A DNA stretch of 64,000 nucleotides. Origin: Bacilli bacterium (GTDB lineage: Bacteria; Bacillota_I; Bacilli_A; ML615J-28; CAG-698). The number at the start of each line of letters is the position of its first letter. The first letter of the stretch is position 1. Positions 55,393-64,000 of this stretch are shown here, in pieces. The position numbers and the translations under genes were made by a program. Where the stretch lies: assembly GCA_017962745.1 (NCBI GenBank), contig JAGCUR010000016.1, forward strand, positions 1-64,000. The letters run 5' to 3'. The notes beneath the pieces were generated by a model that saw only the letters and a list, made by a program, of their open reading frames with translations, was not told the DNA's origin and made no database searches.

Positions 55393-56889
55393 CTATCTAC
55401 AATAGGTATTAACCATGAAATCAAGTTTTGCAAATAACCATTCTCTAACAAATTCTACTTGTCCTTCCCAAGTATTAATGGCTACAATTTCTGGTGGATT
55501 AGGCCAACCGTATTTACCTAATATTTTCCACTTTTCGAAGTTTTCTAAGAAGTATGGTTTATACATCATTACTTCTGCTATTTTTTCGTCAATTACTTGG
55601 TGGATTAAATTATAATATTTAGTTAGTTTTTCTTTAACTAAGTCTTTAAATTCTTGATGTCTTAATAAATATTTATACCATGTATTATTGTTAGCAAATA
55701 GACGATCATTAAATCTTGCTTGATCATTATAATCTACATTACCAGCGCTAATATCAAAGTCCCAAATTGGTCCATTTTTAACGCGATCACCTTTATCTTT
55801 GGAAATATACCAACTAGAGAAGTTAACATCGATTGAAGAGAATAGTTCGTGGATGATATATCCATCCGCAAAACTATTAACATCAATACATGTCTTTACA
55901 TCTGCGTAACTACCATTTCTAATGGTATCAATACAGAACTGAATATAGTTTTGAATTCTTGTGCACTGATCTGCATTATATGCTTCATCTTCTGTATCTG
56001 GTGCTTTAATACCGTAAGGTTGACCATTGACGAAGAAATAATCAATTCCTTCCGTCTTACCTTCGTCTAAAATACGTTGGTCTAATTCTAATAAAAAGCT
56101 AATTTGATTATCAATATCATCATTTATTTCTACGCGATTTTTTCCAGTCTCGATTTGTTCACATACCATATATAAACCAAGATATTCTCCGTTTAAATAA
56201 ACAGATGCAAACTGAGTTGATGTAGTATATGGAACATCATCAAAACTATCCCCAAGTGAATAAGCTAAATAGTTTCTAATTAAGCTTGGATCAACATAAT
56301 TAGCAATTAAGGTCCAATCTTTATTAGCCCCATTGCCAAATAGGTCTACCTTTTGATTGAATTTAATACGATAAGGCTTTTTTGGTTTATCCCATGTAGA
56401 ATTGCCACGACCTTTAATTCTAGCTTCTACTCTAGTTAAGCTATATTCTGGATTTTTATTATCATCGACTGTAATTGTGCAGTTTAAGTAAGTTTCTTTA
56501 GAAGTAACGACTTTACTGCCTTCAGTTCTAATAAAAATAGTTGGATATTCATAAACTATCTTTCTAAAATTAGCAACTAATGATATATCGCTAGTAACAT
56601 CTTTCACAAACCTTTTAGCATCAATTTCGCCATCGCTCCAAGATACAAATTCATATCCTTCGCTGGCAATCGCTTTTACAGTCGTACTAGATTTCCCATC
56701 TTCTACATCCTGGATATCTGTACCACTGATGTAACCACCACTGTTAGCTACAAATGTCACTCTGTGGTAAACTTTTTCTTCTACTTCAACAGTATCCGTA
56801 TTATCAATTACATCCGGGGCCTCTTCGCCACAACCGATTAATACAAATGCTAATAATAAAATAATAACTAGTTCTAAATAGCGCTTCAT
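55393..56889 (-). CDS. CotH-kinase-like lipoprotein
   Basis: 498 residues. Lipobox LIGC (Cys 20), a short acidic linker, an InlB-like repeat (about 45-110: GYEFVSWSDG, SLVANFRK), then the CotH domain: RIKGRGNSTWDKPKKPYR, NYVDPSLIRNYLAY, NGEYLGLYMVCEQIE and the catalytic-like GPIWDFDIS. Spore-coat CotH phosphorylates coat proteins; secreted CotH-like lipoproteins of non-sporing gut bacteria are uncharacterised. It has its own promoter and terminator. Confidence 0.85.
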   Translation of the reverse strand: MKRYLELVIILLLAFVLIGCGEEAPDVIDNTDTVEVEEKVYHRVTFVANSGGYISGTDIQDVEDGKSSTTVKAIASEGYEFVSWSDGEIDAKRFVKDVTSDISLVANFRKIVYEYPTIFIRTEGSKVVTSKETYLNCTITVDDNKNPEYSLTRVEARIKGRGNSTWDKPKKPYRIKFNQKVDLFGNGANKDWTLIANYVDPSLIRNYLAYSLGDSFDDVPYTTSTQFASVYLNGEYLGLYMVCEQIETGKNRVEINDDIDNQISFLLELDQRILDEGKTEGIDYFFVNGQPYGIKAPDTEDEAYNADQCTRIQNYIQFCIDTIRNGSYADVKTCIDVNSFADGYIIHELFSSIDVNFSSWYISKDKGDRVKNGPIWDFDISAGNVDYNDQARFNDRLFANNNTWYKYLLRHQEFKDLVKEKLTKYYNLIHQVIDEKIAEVMMYKPYFLENFEKWKILGKYGWPNPPEIVAINTWEGQVEFVREWLFAKLDFMVNTYCR

Positions 56890-56907
56890 TCTTTTCCCTC
56901 TATATCC

Positions 56908-56936
56908 ATAATACTAAATTATCATCAATAAAGCAA
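56908..56936 (-). promoter_or_regulatory. Promoter of the CotH-like gene
   Basis: On the minus strand TTGCTT (56931-56936), 17 bases, TATTAT (56908-56913). Confidence 0.55.
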
Positions 56937-56949
56937 ATTATATGGCTAC

Positions 56950-56995
56950 TATAACAAAAAAAGACATATCAAATGATCTAAATCATTGATATGTC
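56950..56995 (-). terminator. Terminator after the DUF4097 gene
   Basis: GACATATCAAATGAT (56963-56977) pairs with ATCATTGATATGTC (56982-56995) with one bulged A; TTTTTTTG follows on the minus strand. Confidence 0.78.
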
Positions 56996-57002
56996 ATTTA
57001 TT

Positions 57003-58019
57003 TTATTCACCACTTTCAATCCAAAGTTTGATATCACCAGTTGATGTAGTTACATCACATAAATCACCAGTAGTTGATTTTGGAACATTTGGTGTACTAG
57101 TTGATGAACTTGCATAAAATACTTTATCAGTTAGAAAACTACCAGTTACATCGCCAGTTGATGTTTTAACTGTAATTTCAGCTGCATCACATTTATCAAA
57201 CTTAACATCACCAGTTGATGCTTTGATAACCATTTTTCCTGATGCGATAACACTAGTTAAGATTTTTTTACCAGTTGTAGTCTCTAAATAAATATCTTTT
57301 GAAGTGACATTAGTAAGTCTAAACTTACCAGTATCGGCGATAGCAATAATTTCATTACCTACTTGAACATTTTGTGCTGTTAGGTCACCAGTATCTGAAT
57401 CAGTTACTAAAGTATCACTAACTACTACATTCTTTAAGTTAATATCACCAGTTGATGTGCTTAAACCTAGTTTATTTACTGTACAATCATTTACATTTAC
57501 TTTTCCAGTAGAAACAGTGATTGCGGCCTCACCATAATTAGCAGATGATGTTACATCACCAGTCGATAACTTAATATATGCATTATTAAACATATAAGCG
57601 CCATTTACTGTGTAATCGCCAGTTGCTCCTTTAACTTGAATTGATTCAAATGTCTTAGCTGGCATATAAATAGTAACAGAACTCTTGATAGAACCAAAGA
57701 AGCCAATACGAGCATACCATTTTAAGTTGTTTTCTTGCTTGATAAATAATGTGCCATCTACTACTTCTACAGTATGTTTTAATTCTTCAATTTCTCTACA
57801 TACTACTTTTTTCTCATCGCTTACAACAATTTCAATATCTGATAAATCTACATCAATATTGATCTTATCAAAATCAGTAGTTAATTCATGAGTATTTTCT
57901 TCCATTTTACCATTTACATTGGCAAATCCATTTTTGGCAACAACGATGCCAAAGACTGCTCCGCCAACTAATACTAACGATACCGCTACAATTAATATAA
58001 TAATTCTTACTTTATTCAT
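57003..58019 (-). CDS. DUF4097 family beta-strand repeat protein
   Basis: 338 residues. One N-terminal membrane helix (about 5-27), then a beta-helix of about ten repeats containing the recurrent STGD or DTGD turn (LSTGDVTSS, STSTGDINLK, KASTGDVKFDK, TSTGDVTGS). The family is nearly always next to a DUF1700 protein and a PadR regulator, as here. Role in envelope stress or antimicrobial sensing is suggested for related systems, but the molecular job is unknown. Its start overlaps the DUF1700 gene by 8 bases. Confidence 0.85.
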   Translation of the reverse strand: MNKVRIIILIVAVSLVLVGGAVFGIVVAKNGFANVNGKMEENTHELTTDFDKINIDVDLSDIEIVVSDEKKVVCREIEELKHTVEVVDGTLFIKQENNLKWYARIGFFGSIKSSVTIYMPAKTFESIQVKGATGDYTVNGAYMFNNAYIKLSTGDVTSSANYGEAAITVSTGKVNVNDCTVNKLGLSTSTGDINLKNVVVSDTLVTDSDTGDLTAQNVQVGNEIIAIADTGKFRLTNVTSKDIYLETTTGKKILTSVIASGKMVIKASTGDVKFDKCDAAEITVKTSTGDVTGSFLTDKVFYASSSTSTPNVPKSTTGDLCDVTTSTGDIKLWIESGE

Positions 58020-58614
58020 TCTTCTTTCCTCCTACAAAAGATCTTTTAACTCCTAATAAACTCTTCTTAGTTACTTTAATAACTAGTTTAGTAATACAAA
58101 TTGATGCATAGTACATTAATATGGCTAGTCCAGCCCCCGCTATTGCACAACCAATATATAGTCCACCTGCAACCGGGTTACCGCCAGCTACATTAATAAT
58201 TGCCAAAATGATACCGGCAATACTTCCTGCAGCACAAGCAATAAATACGATATATACCACTAGTACAAATATCCATATTAATAAATATGCAACAAGGGCT
58301 AAAATTCCTGCTACGAGTAGTAATGGAAACCATAACGGAAATCCAACTATTAGAAGTACTATTTCCCAACCTCTTGGTTTTCTTGTATTTTTAGTCTTTT
58401 CTTTTACGATATTACGCAGTGGTGTTTCTTCTAGAATTTTTTCTACAACTTCATCAATACTACCAACTTTGCTTACAGCTTCTTCCTCGCTTAAGCCTTC
58501 TTCCATAGCATCATCGATCATTTCGCTATAAAACTCAATTCTTGAATCAATTGCTTCTTTAGAAATTCCCGCTAATCTATCTCTTAATTCTAATATAAAT
58601 GCCTCTTTAGTCAT
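58012..58614 (-). CDS. DUF1700 (HAAS-domain) membrane protein
   Basis: Start set at ATG 58614 (MTKEAFIL) behind AAGGAGG; a TTG lies three bases upstream. 200 residues: an N-terminal HAAS helical domain (LRDRLAGISKEAIDSRIEFYSEMIDDAMEEGLSEEEAV) and four membrane helices (about 80-180). The HAAS domain is thought to contact the co-encoded PadR protein or the membrane partner. It lies between the PadR and DUF4097 genes, with short overlaps on both sides. Confidence 0.88.
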   Translation of the reverse strand: MTKEAFILELRDRLAGISKEAIDSRIEFYSEMIDDAMEEGLSEEEAVSKVGSIDEVVEKILEETPLRNIVKEKTKNTRKPRGWEIVLLIVGFPLWFPLLLVAGILALVAYLLIWIFVLVVYIVFIACAAGSIAGIILAIINVAGGNPVAGGLYIGCAIAGAGLAILMYYASICITKLVIKVTKKSLLGVKRSFVGGKKNE

Positions 58615-58924
58615 CAATATCCTCCTTGCAGATGAACTTATACACTGTCATCATCTCTTTAAATTCTTCTTTAAACTCTTCAATTCTTGCTAATCCGTTA
58701 TTTGTAATATGATAATATTTTCGAAGTCTACCATTATGTTCCACTGATCTAGTAACTAACATCTTCGCTTCTTCTAATCTCTTTAAAATTGTATATAGCG
58801 TTGATTCTGATAATTCTAAGAATGGACTTACATCTTTAATTATCTTATAACCATAACTATCTTCGTTTTTAATAGCAGCTAAGACGCATACATCGAGTAT
58901 TCCTCTTTTTAATTGTGCATCCAT
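58607..58924 (-). CDS. PadR-family transcriptional regulator
   Basis: Start set at ATG 58924 (MDAQLKRGILDV) behind GAGGAGGAG; the longer frame would start inside the -35 box. 105 residues with the winged helix (SYGYKIIKDVSPFLELSESTLYTILKRLEE) and a short dimer helix. Autorepression is likely through the inverted repeat over its own promoter. First gene of the PadR-DUF1700-DUF4097 operon. Confidence 0.93.
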   Translation of the reverse strand: MDAQLKRGILDVCVLAAIKNEDSYGYKIIKDVSPFLELSESTLYTILKRLEEAKMLVTRSVEHNGRLRKYYHITNNGLARIEEFKEEFKEMMTVYKFICKEDIDD

Positions 58925-58940
58925 AATACTCCTCCTCACG

Positions 58941-58975
58941 TAATACATCATATCACGAGGTATTATATATGTCAA
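58941..58975 (-). promoter_or_regulatory. PadR promoter with inverted-repeat operator
   Basis: On the minus strand TTGACA (58970-58975), 17 bases, TATGAT (58947-58952), close to consensus. TAATAC (58941-58946) and GTATTA (58960-58965) form an inverted repeat with a 13-base spacer spanning the -10, where a PadR dimer could sit. Confidence 0.72.
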
Positions 58976-58984
58976 TACTTTTCA

Positions 58985-59012
58985 TAAAAAAAACCTGACA
59001 TTTAGTCAGGTT
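58985..59012 (-). terminator. Terminator after deoD
   Basis: AACCTGAC (58992-58999) pairs with GTCAGGTT (59005-59012); a run of T follows on the minus strand. Confidence 0.8.
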
Positions 59013-59016
59013 CTTC

Positions 59017-59736
59017 TTATTTGATAGCTGCATCTAAAGCAATTTCCACCATTTTCATTAATGATTTATGTCTTTCTTCTGATGTAGTAGCTTCATGAGT
59101 TACAAATGAATCAGATATTGTAAGTAAGCAAGCTGCTTTCTTACCTAACGCTTTTGCGTTAGCAAATAAAGCAAATGATTCCATTTCTACACAAGATACA
59201 CCTTGAGGATTAACTACATCTTGATAAACATCGCCGTGCTCACGGTAGAATACATCTGAAGAATGTACTTTACCTACTGATACAGGATAACCTAGTTTTT
59301 TTGCACTAGCTTCTAGTTTTTTAACTAAACTCTTATTAGCAGCAATTGTATGGCTGCGATAGCCAAATGCAACTTTAGCGAAATTAGATTCACTATATGC
59401 TTTATCAGCAATTACTACATCATATACATTTAGTTCTTTTACGTAACTACCAGCTGAACCAATTCTAATAATTTGTTCTACATCATAGAATTTAAATAAT
59501 TCATATGAATAAATACCAATACTAGGTTGACCCATTCCTGAGCCCATAACTGTTACTTTTTTACCATGATAATAGCCAGTAAAACCAAACATATTTCTAA
59601 CTTTATTAATTTTCTTAACATCAGTTAAGTATTTATTAGCGATATATTCCGCTCTAAGTGGATCACCAGGCATTAAAACAGTTTTAGCGAAATCATCTTT
59701 ATTAACTACTTCAATATGAGGTGTAGGAATGCTCAT
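59017..59736 (-). CDS. deoD: Purine nucleoside phosphorylase DeoD
   Basis: 239 residues of the trimeric/hexameric phosphorylase family: MPGDPLRAEYIA, GSGMGQPSIGIYS, RIGSAGSY and CVEMESFALF are all present. It splits purine (deoxy)nucleosides with phosphate to the base and (deoxy)ribose-1-phosphate. The start overlaps the deoC stop by one base. With DeoC it forms the nucleoside salvage pathway. Confidence 0.96.
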   Translation of the reverse strand: MSIPTPHIEVVNKDDFAKTVLMPGDPLRAEYIANKYLTDVKKINKVRNMFGFTGYYHGKKVTVMGSGMGQPSIGIYSYELFKFYDVEQIIRIGSAGSYVKELNVYDVVIADKAYSESNFAKVAFGYRSHTIAANKSLVKKLEASAKKLGYPVSVGKVHSSDVFYREHGDVYQDVVNPQGVSCVEMESFALFANAKALGKKAACLLTISDSFVTHEATTSEERHKSLMKMVEIALDAAIK

Positions 59737-60392
59737 TATTTATTCTCCTTTTCTGCTGCTTCCATAATTGCAATACCAGCTGAAGCACCAATTCTTGTGG
59801 CACCAGATGCAACTAATGCTTTAACATCTTCATAAGTTTTAATTCCACCACTAGCTTTTACTTCCATATTAGGAGCAATATTAGCTTTCATGATAGCTAC
59901 ATCGTGGCAGTTTGCCCCACCAGTTCCAAAACCAGTAGATGTCTTTACAAAATTAGCTTTAGCTAGAGTTGCGGCTTTACATACTTCTGCTTTTTCAAAA
60001 TCATCTAAATAACATGTTTCAATAATTACTTTTACTGTATTACCTTTTGCAGCTTTAACTACAGCTGCAATTTCTTTTTCGATATAAGCAAAATCGTGTT
60101 CTTTAGCTTTGCCAACATTGATAACCATATCAATTTCCCTAGCACCGTTATTAATTGCATCAGTTGTTTCGGCTTCTTTAATTGCAATTGTATTAGCACC
60201 TAATGGAAAACCAATTACTGTACATACTAAGACATCGCTATCTTTTAATAATTTAGCAGCTAAGCTAACATTAACTGGATTAACGCATACGCTCTTGAAG
60301 TGATATTCTTTGGCTTCATTACAAAGTTTAATGATATCCCCTTCAGTAGCGAATGCTTTAAGTAATGTATGATCGATTAATTTATTAACCAT
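59736..60392 (-). CDS. deoC: Deoxyribose-phosphate aldolase
   Basis: Start set at ATG 60392 (MVNKLIDHT) behind GAGGAA; 218 residues. IDHTLLKAFAT, CVNPVNVSLA, IGFPLGAN, the Schiff-base lysine in FVKTSTGFGTGGA and VKASGGIKTYED identify it. It splits deoxyribose-5-phosphate into acetaldehyde and glyceraldehyde-3-phosphate. It lies 2 bases after the unrecognised upstream gene and is coupled to deoD. Confidence 0.96.
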   Translation of the reverse strand: MVNKLIDHTLLKAFATEGDIIKLCNEAKEYHFKSVCVNPVNVSLAAKLLKDSDVLVCTVIGFPLGANTIAIKEAETTDAINNGAREIDMVINVGKAKEHDFAYIEKEIAAVVKAAKGNTVKVIIETCYLDDFEKAEVCKAATLAKANFVKTSTGFGTGGANCHDVAIMKANIAPNMEVKASGGIKTYEDVKALVASGATRIGASAGIAIMEAAEKENK

Positions 60393-60394
60393 TT

Positions 60395-61249
60395 TTATTC
60401 CTCGATTGCATCGCATAGGCGAAGTGGTACGAATGTAGATGCATCAATCGCAAACTTAGCAAGTTTCTTAACTTCCTTCTTGCAAGACTTAGCATTCTTA
60501 CCTTTAATTACATATAAATCAGGTAAGAAAGTCTTAATTTCAATAAAGTACTTGCTTAAGATACGATAGAAATCAGCTCTTTTAACTAAATAAGTTTGTC
60601 CTTCATTCTCTACATAAATGTAATCAATGTATGGAGGAAATACGGCTGCTTCACCTAATGTCCATCTGTATCCAATACCAGATACACTGTTAACATGGCT
60701 TATCATTGGGAAACAACTACCGACAGTTACTTCACCATTATAATAATCAATTAAGCTTTGAATGCTTCTTTGATATTTAAATACGATACCAAGCTTTTCA
60801 CCATCAAGTTTAATCTTTCCTTGAAGTCCATATTCATCTACATATTGAGCACGCATTTGTTCGAATAATACTAACATATCAACTACGTTGAATGGTTTTA
60901 CATCCGCAAATGATTCGTGATAAATATCTAAATCGAATTGTTTACAAATCTTTTGGGCTAAAGTTAAGATTTCTTTAGCTAAGAATGATGGGATTAATAC
61001 TGGCATTTCAAGTAAGAAGTTAATGTTAATGTAAGCAGGATTTAAATCATAAATACCTTTTACGCGTGATTGACGGGTAATTAAATAACGATATTCAAAT
61101 TCGAAATCCTTATCATTGCATACTGCTTCTACATATTCATCAGTATAATAAATTTTAAAATTAGGTAATGTTTCAAAATAATCTAAAACTTTATCGAAAT
61201 CGATTTTTTCTAGACTACTCTTACGAAAGAAATGAATATTAATTGCCAT
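60395..61249 (-). CDS. Conserved-looking protein of unknown function
   Basis: 284 residues, no signal peptide or membrane helix, no family I recognise. It begins [20 protein letters not shown], is moderately charged and mixes alpha and beta stretches, with a Lys-rich end ([16 protein letters not shown]). Two cysteines occur in CKQFDLD and SCKKEV but no clear metal site. The start overlaps the ileS stop by 11 bases and its stop is 2 bases before deoC, so it shares the transcript of ileS, deoC and deoD. Confidence 0.6.
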   Translation of the reverse strand: MAINIHFFRKSSLEKIDFDKVLDYFETLPNFKIYYTDEYVEAVCNDKDFEFEYRYLITRQSRVKGIYDLNPAYININFLLEMPVLIPSFLAKEILTLAQKICKQFDLDIYHESFADVKPFNVVDMLVLFEQMRAQYVDEYGLQGKIKLDGEKLGIVFKYQRSIQSLIDYYNGEVTVGSCFPMISHVNSVSGIGYRWTLGEAAVFPPYIDYIYVENEGQTYLVKRADFYRILSKYFIEIKTFLPDLYVIKGKNAKSCKKEVKKLAKFAIDASTFVPLRLCDAIEE

Positions 61250-64000
61250 TATTTTCCTCCTCTAATACTTTTTTACATCTATCACATAATTCATCTTCAC
61301 TAACGTGATCAACTACTTGCCAACATCTAGCACAAATTACGCCTTCCCTTGCACTAACTTTAATTGCTCCACTTGGATAATCCACTCCATCAGCTAAATT
61401 ATCGTTAATCTTAAATTCCGATACGATAAATAAAGTCTTAGGATCCGCTTGTAAGCTAGCAAGTAAATCCCTAACTTCGTTAGTTGGTTTAATTTGTACA
61501 AGAGCACTTAATGATTTACCAATAATCTTTTCATTTCTTGCTTCTTCAATTGCTTTTAAGACATCATCTCTTAAAGCCATTAACTTAGCATATTTATTAA
61601 ATAAATCATCTGCTTCTTCATGTTTAACTACTTTAATCATATCAAGCATTGCTACAGAAGCAACTTTAGTTCCATTCATATATGAATAAATTTCTTCACA
61701 TGTAAATGGAATCATCGGTGTAAGCAATCTTAGTAAGCTATCTAAGTGCATATAGAATACTGTTTGAATGCTTCTACGTGCTAAATTGTTAGTAGCTTCA
61801 ATATACAAAATATCTTTTGTGAAGTCTAAATAGAATGCCGATAAATCATTAGTCATATAATTTAAAACTAATCGATAAACTTCACTAAAGTTATATTCTT
61901 CATAAGCTTTATAAGCTTTTTCTAATAAATCATTTAGTTTACATACCATGTAACGATCTACTTCAGCTAATTTTTCATATGCTACTTTATCAGTATCATC
62001 ATTATAATCGCTTAAGTTACCTAGTAAGAATCTAAATGTATTTCTAATCTTACGATAAGCTTCCGCATTTTGTTTAATAATATCAATACTAATTCTAACA
62101 TCAGCTGTATATTCTACACTTGCAACCCATAATCTTAAAATATCAGCACCAAATTCTTGGCATACTTTAAGCGGATCGATTGTATTTCCAAGTGACTTAG
62201 ACATCTTATTGCCAGCACCATCTAATACAAATCCGTGTGTTAATACTTCATTATATGGTGATACTCCTGCTACAGCAACGCCAGTTGATAAACTAGAATT
62301 GAACCAACCACGATATTGGTCAGCACCTTCTAAGTATAAATCAACAGGATATGGATATTTTTCACGTTTACAAATGTATTGATGGCTGCTTCCAGAATCA
62401 AACCATACATCCATGATATCATTTTCTTTAGTAAAGATACCATTTGGAGAATGAGGGTTAGTATAACCAGCTGGAAGTAATTCCTTAGCATCACGCTCAA
62501 ACCATACATTTGATCCATACTTTTCAAATAGATCAGCTACATGATTGATAATATCGGTATCTAGAATTATTTCACCATCTTCGCAGTAGAATACTGGAAT
62601 TGGTACACCCCATACTCTTTGACGAGAAATACACCAAGCTTCACGATCTTTGACCATATTGCTAATTCTTACTTCACCCCAAGATGGGATCCAGTGAACT
62701 GATGCAATATTTTCTAACATATCTTTCTTAATATCATCGATTGAAGCAAACCATTGAGCAGTTGCTCTAAAGATAATAGGTTTATTAGTACGCCAATCAT
62801 GAGGATATGAGTGGGTAATTTCTTCAGCTTTAAGAAGAATTTGTTTTTCAGCAAGCCTATCCATGATTGGGCCTTGAGCCTTTTCATAGAACATTCCTTC
62901 AAATTCACCAGCTTCTTCCGTCATAAAACCACGGCTATCAACTGGGCAAACTACTTCTAAGTTATATTTTTTACCTACAATATAGTCATCTTCACCATGT
63001 CCGGGAGCAGTATGAACTAAACCAGTACCACTTTCAAGTGTTACATGGTCTCCACAAATAACTGGACATATTTTATTATTTAATGGTTGGAAATATGTAA
63101 CATATTCTAAATCGGCACCATTAATTTCTCTAATAATCTTATGTTCGTTATCTTCGCCACAAACATGGTTTAAGAAACTTTCAAGTAGTTCTTTAGCTAC
63201 TACGAATTTACGGTTATTAAATTTCTTTAAACTTACTACTACATAAGTGAATGTAGCATTTACACAAACAGCAAGGTTAGCAGGAATTGTCCAAGGAGTT
63301 GTTGTCCAAATAACTAATTCTTCATCTTTATTTAGAATACCTTTACCATCATTTACTTTAAATGCTAAGTAAATTGAAGGTGAAGTAATATCATGATATT
63401 CAATTTCCGCTTCAGCTAAAGCAGTTTCTGAAGATGGAGACCAATATACTGGTTTTAATCCTTTATAGATATAACCATGTGACGCCATCTTACCAAATAC
63501 TCTAATTTGTTCGGCTTCAAAATCTTTAGCTAGTGTCAAATAAGGATTATCGAAATCACCGATTACACCAAGTCTTTTAAAACCAACTTTTTGACCTTCT
63601 ACTTGCTTAAGCGCATATTCTTCACATAATTTTCTAAATTCACTAACGCTTAATTCTTTACGATTAACTTTCGAATTTTTAGTTAATGCATTTTCAATTG
63701 GCAGACCATGTGTATCCCAACCAGGAACATAAGGTGCATAAAACCCGTTCATTGATTTATATCTAATTATGAAATCTTTTAAGATTTTATTTAAAGCATG
63801 GCCAACATGAATGCTACCGTTAGCATATGGTGGACCATCATGAAGAATAAAGGTTGGTTTACCTTCATTTTTCTTTAAAATTTCATGATAAATATCTTTT
63901 TTATCCCAAGTCTGTACCATAGTTGGTTCTTTTTGATTAAGATTAGCTCTCATAGAGAACTCAGTATTCATCATATGTAATGTATCTTTATAATCTTTTG
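61239..64000 (-). CDS. ileS: Isoleucyl-tRNA synthetase, 5' end outside the window
   Basis: The frame is open to the window edge: upstream of the internal Met at 63974 the codons read KDYKDTLH, continuous with the usual N terminus KDTLxxPxTxFPMRANL, so the true start is just beyond position 64000. Class I motifs are intact: HVGH in [24 protein letters not shown] in the editing domain, WFDSGSSH, and [10 protein letters not shown]. The C-terminal zinc ribbon ([20 protein letters not shown]) is present, the form found in most Bacillota. It charges tRNA-Ile and edits valine. Confidence 0.96.
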   Translation of the reverse strand, partial: KDYKDTLHMMNTEFSMRANLNQKEPTMVQTWDKKDIYHEILKKNEGKPTFILHDGPPYANGSIHVGHALNKILKDFIIRYKSMNGFYAPYVPGWDTHGLPIENALTKNSKVNRKELSVSEFRKLCEEYALKQVEGQKVGFKRLGVIGDFDNPYLTLAKDFEAEQIRVFGKMASHGYIYKGLKPVYWSPSSETALAEAEIEYHDITSPSIYLAFKVNDGKGILNKDEELVIWTTTPWTIPANLAVCVNATFTYVVVSLKKFNNRKFVVAKELLESFLNHVCGEDNEHKIIREINGADLEYVTYFQPLNNKICPVICGDHVTLESGTGLVHTAPGHGEDDYIVGKKYNLEVVCPVDSRGFMTEEAGEFEGMFYEKAQGPIMDRLAEKQILLKAEEITHSYPHDWRTNKPIIFRATAQWFASIDDIKKDMLENIASVHWIPSWGEVRISNMVKDREAWCISRQRVWGVPIPVFYCEDGEIILDTDIINHVADLFEKYGSNVWFERDAKELLPAGYTNPHSPNGIFTKENDIMDVWFDSGSSHQYICKREKYPYPVDLYLEGADQYRGWFNSSLSTGVAVAGVSPYNEVLTHGFVLDGAGNKMSKSLGNTIDPLKVCQEFGADILRLWVASVEYTADVRISIDIIKQNAEAYRKIRNTFRFLLGNLSDYNDDTDKVAYEKLAEVDRYMVCKLNDLLEKAYKAYEEYNFSEVYRLVLNYMTNDLSAFYLDFTKDILYIEATNNLARRSIQTVFYMHLDSLLRLLTPMIPFTCEEIYSYMNGTKVASVAMLDMIKVVKHEEADDLFNKYAKLMALRDDVLKAIEEARNEKIIGKSLSALVQIKPTNEVRDLLASLQADPKTLFIVSEFKINDNLADGVDYPSGAIKVSAREGVICARCWQVVDHVSEDELCDRCKKVLEEENNGN

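Noticed and set aside
1-64000. Mycoplasma-like genetic code (UGA as tryptophan)
   Set aside because: The genome is AT-rich and related to low-GC Bacillota, but TGA ends genes such as mutL and the phosphorylase, and all conserved tryptophans are TGG.
63974-64000. Start of ileS at the ATG at 63974
   Set aside because: The frame continues upstream through KDYKDTLH to the window edge, matching the usual N terminus, so the gene is cut by the window.

Overview
The window is AT-rich bacterial DNA read with the standard genetic code: TGA is a stop (for example at the ends of mutL and the 1500-residue phosphorylase gene) and tryptophan is TGG. The genes point to a low-GC Bacillota, probably a Bacilli-class lineage from a gut-like habitat. 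The evidence is the many lipobox lipoproteins and no outer-membrane genes, a ribosomal protein L27 carrying the Firmicutes N-terminal extension next to the Prp protease, a nicking-type MutL, and strong sigma-A promoters with AGGAGG ribosome sites. The exact lineage cannot be fixed from the sequence. I saw no rRNA, CRISPR array, insertion sequence or prophage.

Layout. 1-4.1 kb: the 5' part of a small lipoprotein gene, then a beta-helix (GH28-like) lipoprotein with discoidin-type modules, controlled by an adjacent LacI regulator and tandem operators. 4.1-9.4 kb: mutS-mutL-miaA operon. 9.5-12.6 kb: rplU-prp-rpmA with an L21 leader, then obgE and an ECF-transporter S component. 12.6-16.8 kb: alpha/beta hydrolase, CCA-adding enzyme with an extra C-terminal nucleotidyltransferase-like domain, CvpA and a 5'-nucleotidase lipoprotein. 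16.9-25.3 kb: an ion channel, an ORF6N protein, a DUF368 (PopT-type) transporter, a CapD-type sugar dehydratase, a HexNAc kinase plus GlmU-like uridylyltransferase pair, MscL and a DUF3737 protein. 25.4-30.6 kb: tRNA-Gly(GCC), a GGDEF protein, a large MacB-type ABC transporter, a DUF2188 protein and an SSB.

30.8-55.3 kb is the highlight: one co-directional run of eleven genes (minus strand, mostly overlapping or almost touching, from a promoter at about 55.3 kb to a strong terminator at 31.9 kb), with a LacI regulator gene after the terminator. It encodes a 1,2-beta-oligoglucan-phosphorylase-like enzyme (GH94/SOGP type) fused to a glycoamylase/GH144-like domain, a separate GH144-like lipoprotein, a cytoplasmic GH3 beta-glucosidase, two solute-binding proteins (one very large), a MalF/MalG permease pair, a single-chain MalF-MalG fusion permease, a DUF5696 protein, an NHL/TPR/Yip1 membrane protein and a repeat-rich surface lipoprotein. 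The best reading is a sophorooligosaccharide (beta-1,2-glucan) capture, import and phosphorolysis system: glucan is cut outside, oligomers are bound and imported (the ATPase is not encoded here), then phosphorolysed to glucose-1-phosphate and hydrolysed by GH3. The promoter carries a LacI-type palindrome between its -35 and -10 boxes.

55.3-64 kb: a CotH-kinase-like lipoprotein, a PadR-DUF1700-DUF4097 envelope operon with its own operator, and the series ileS (5' end outside the window), an unrecognised protein, deoC and deoD.
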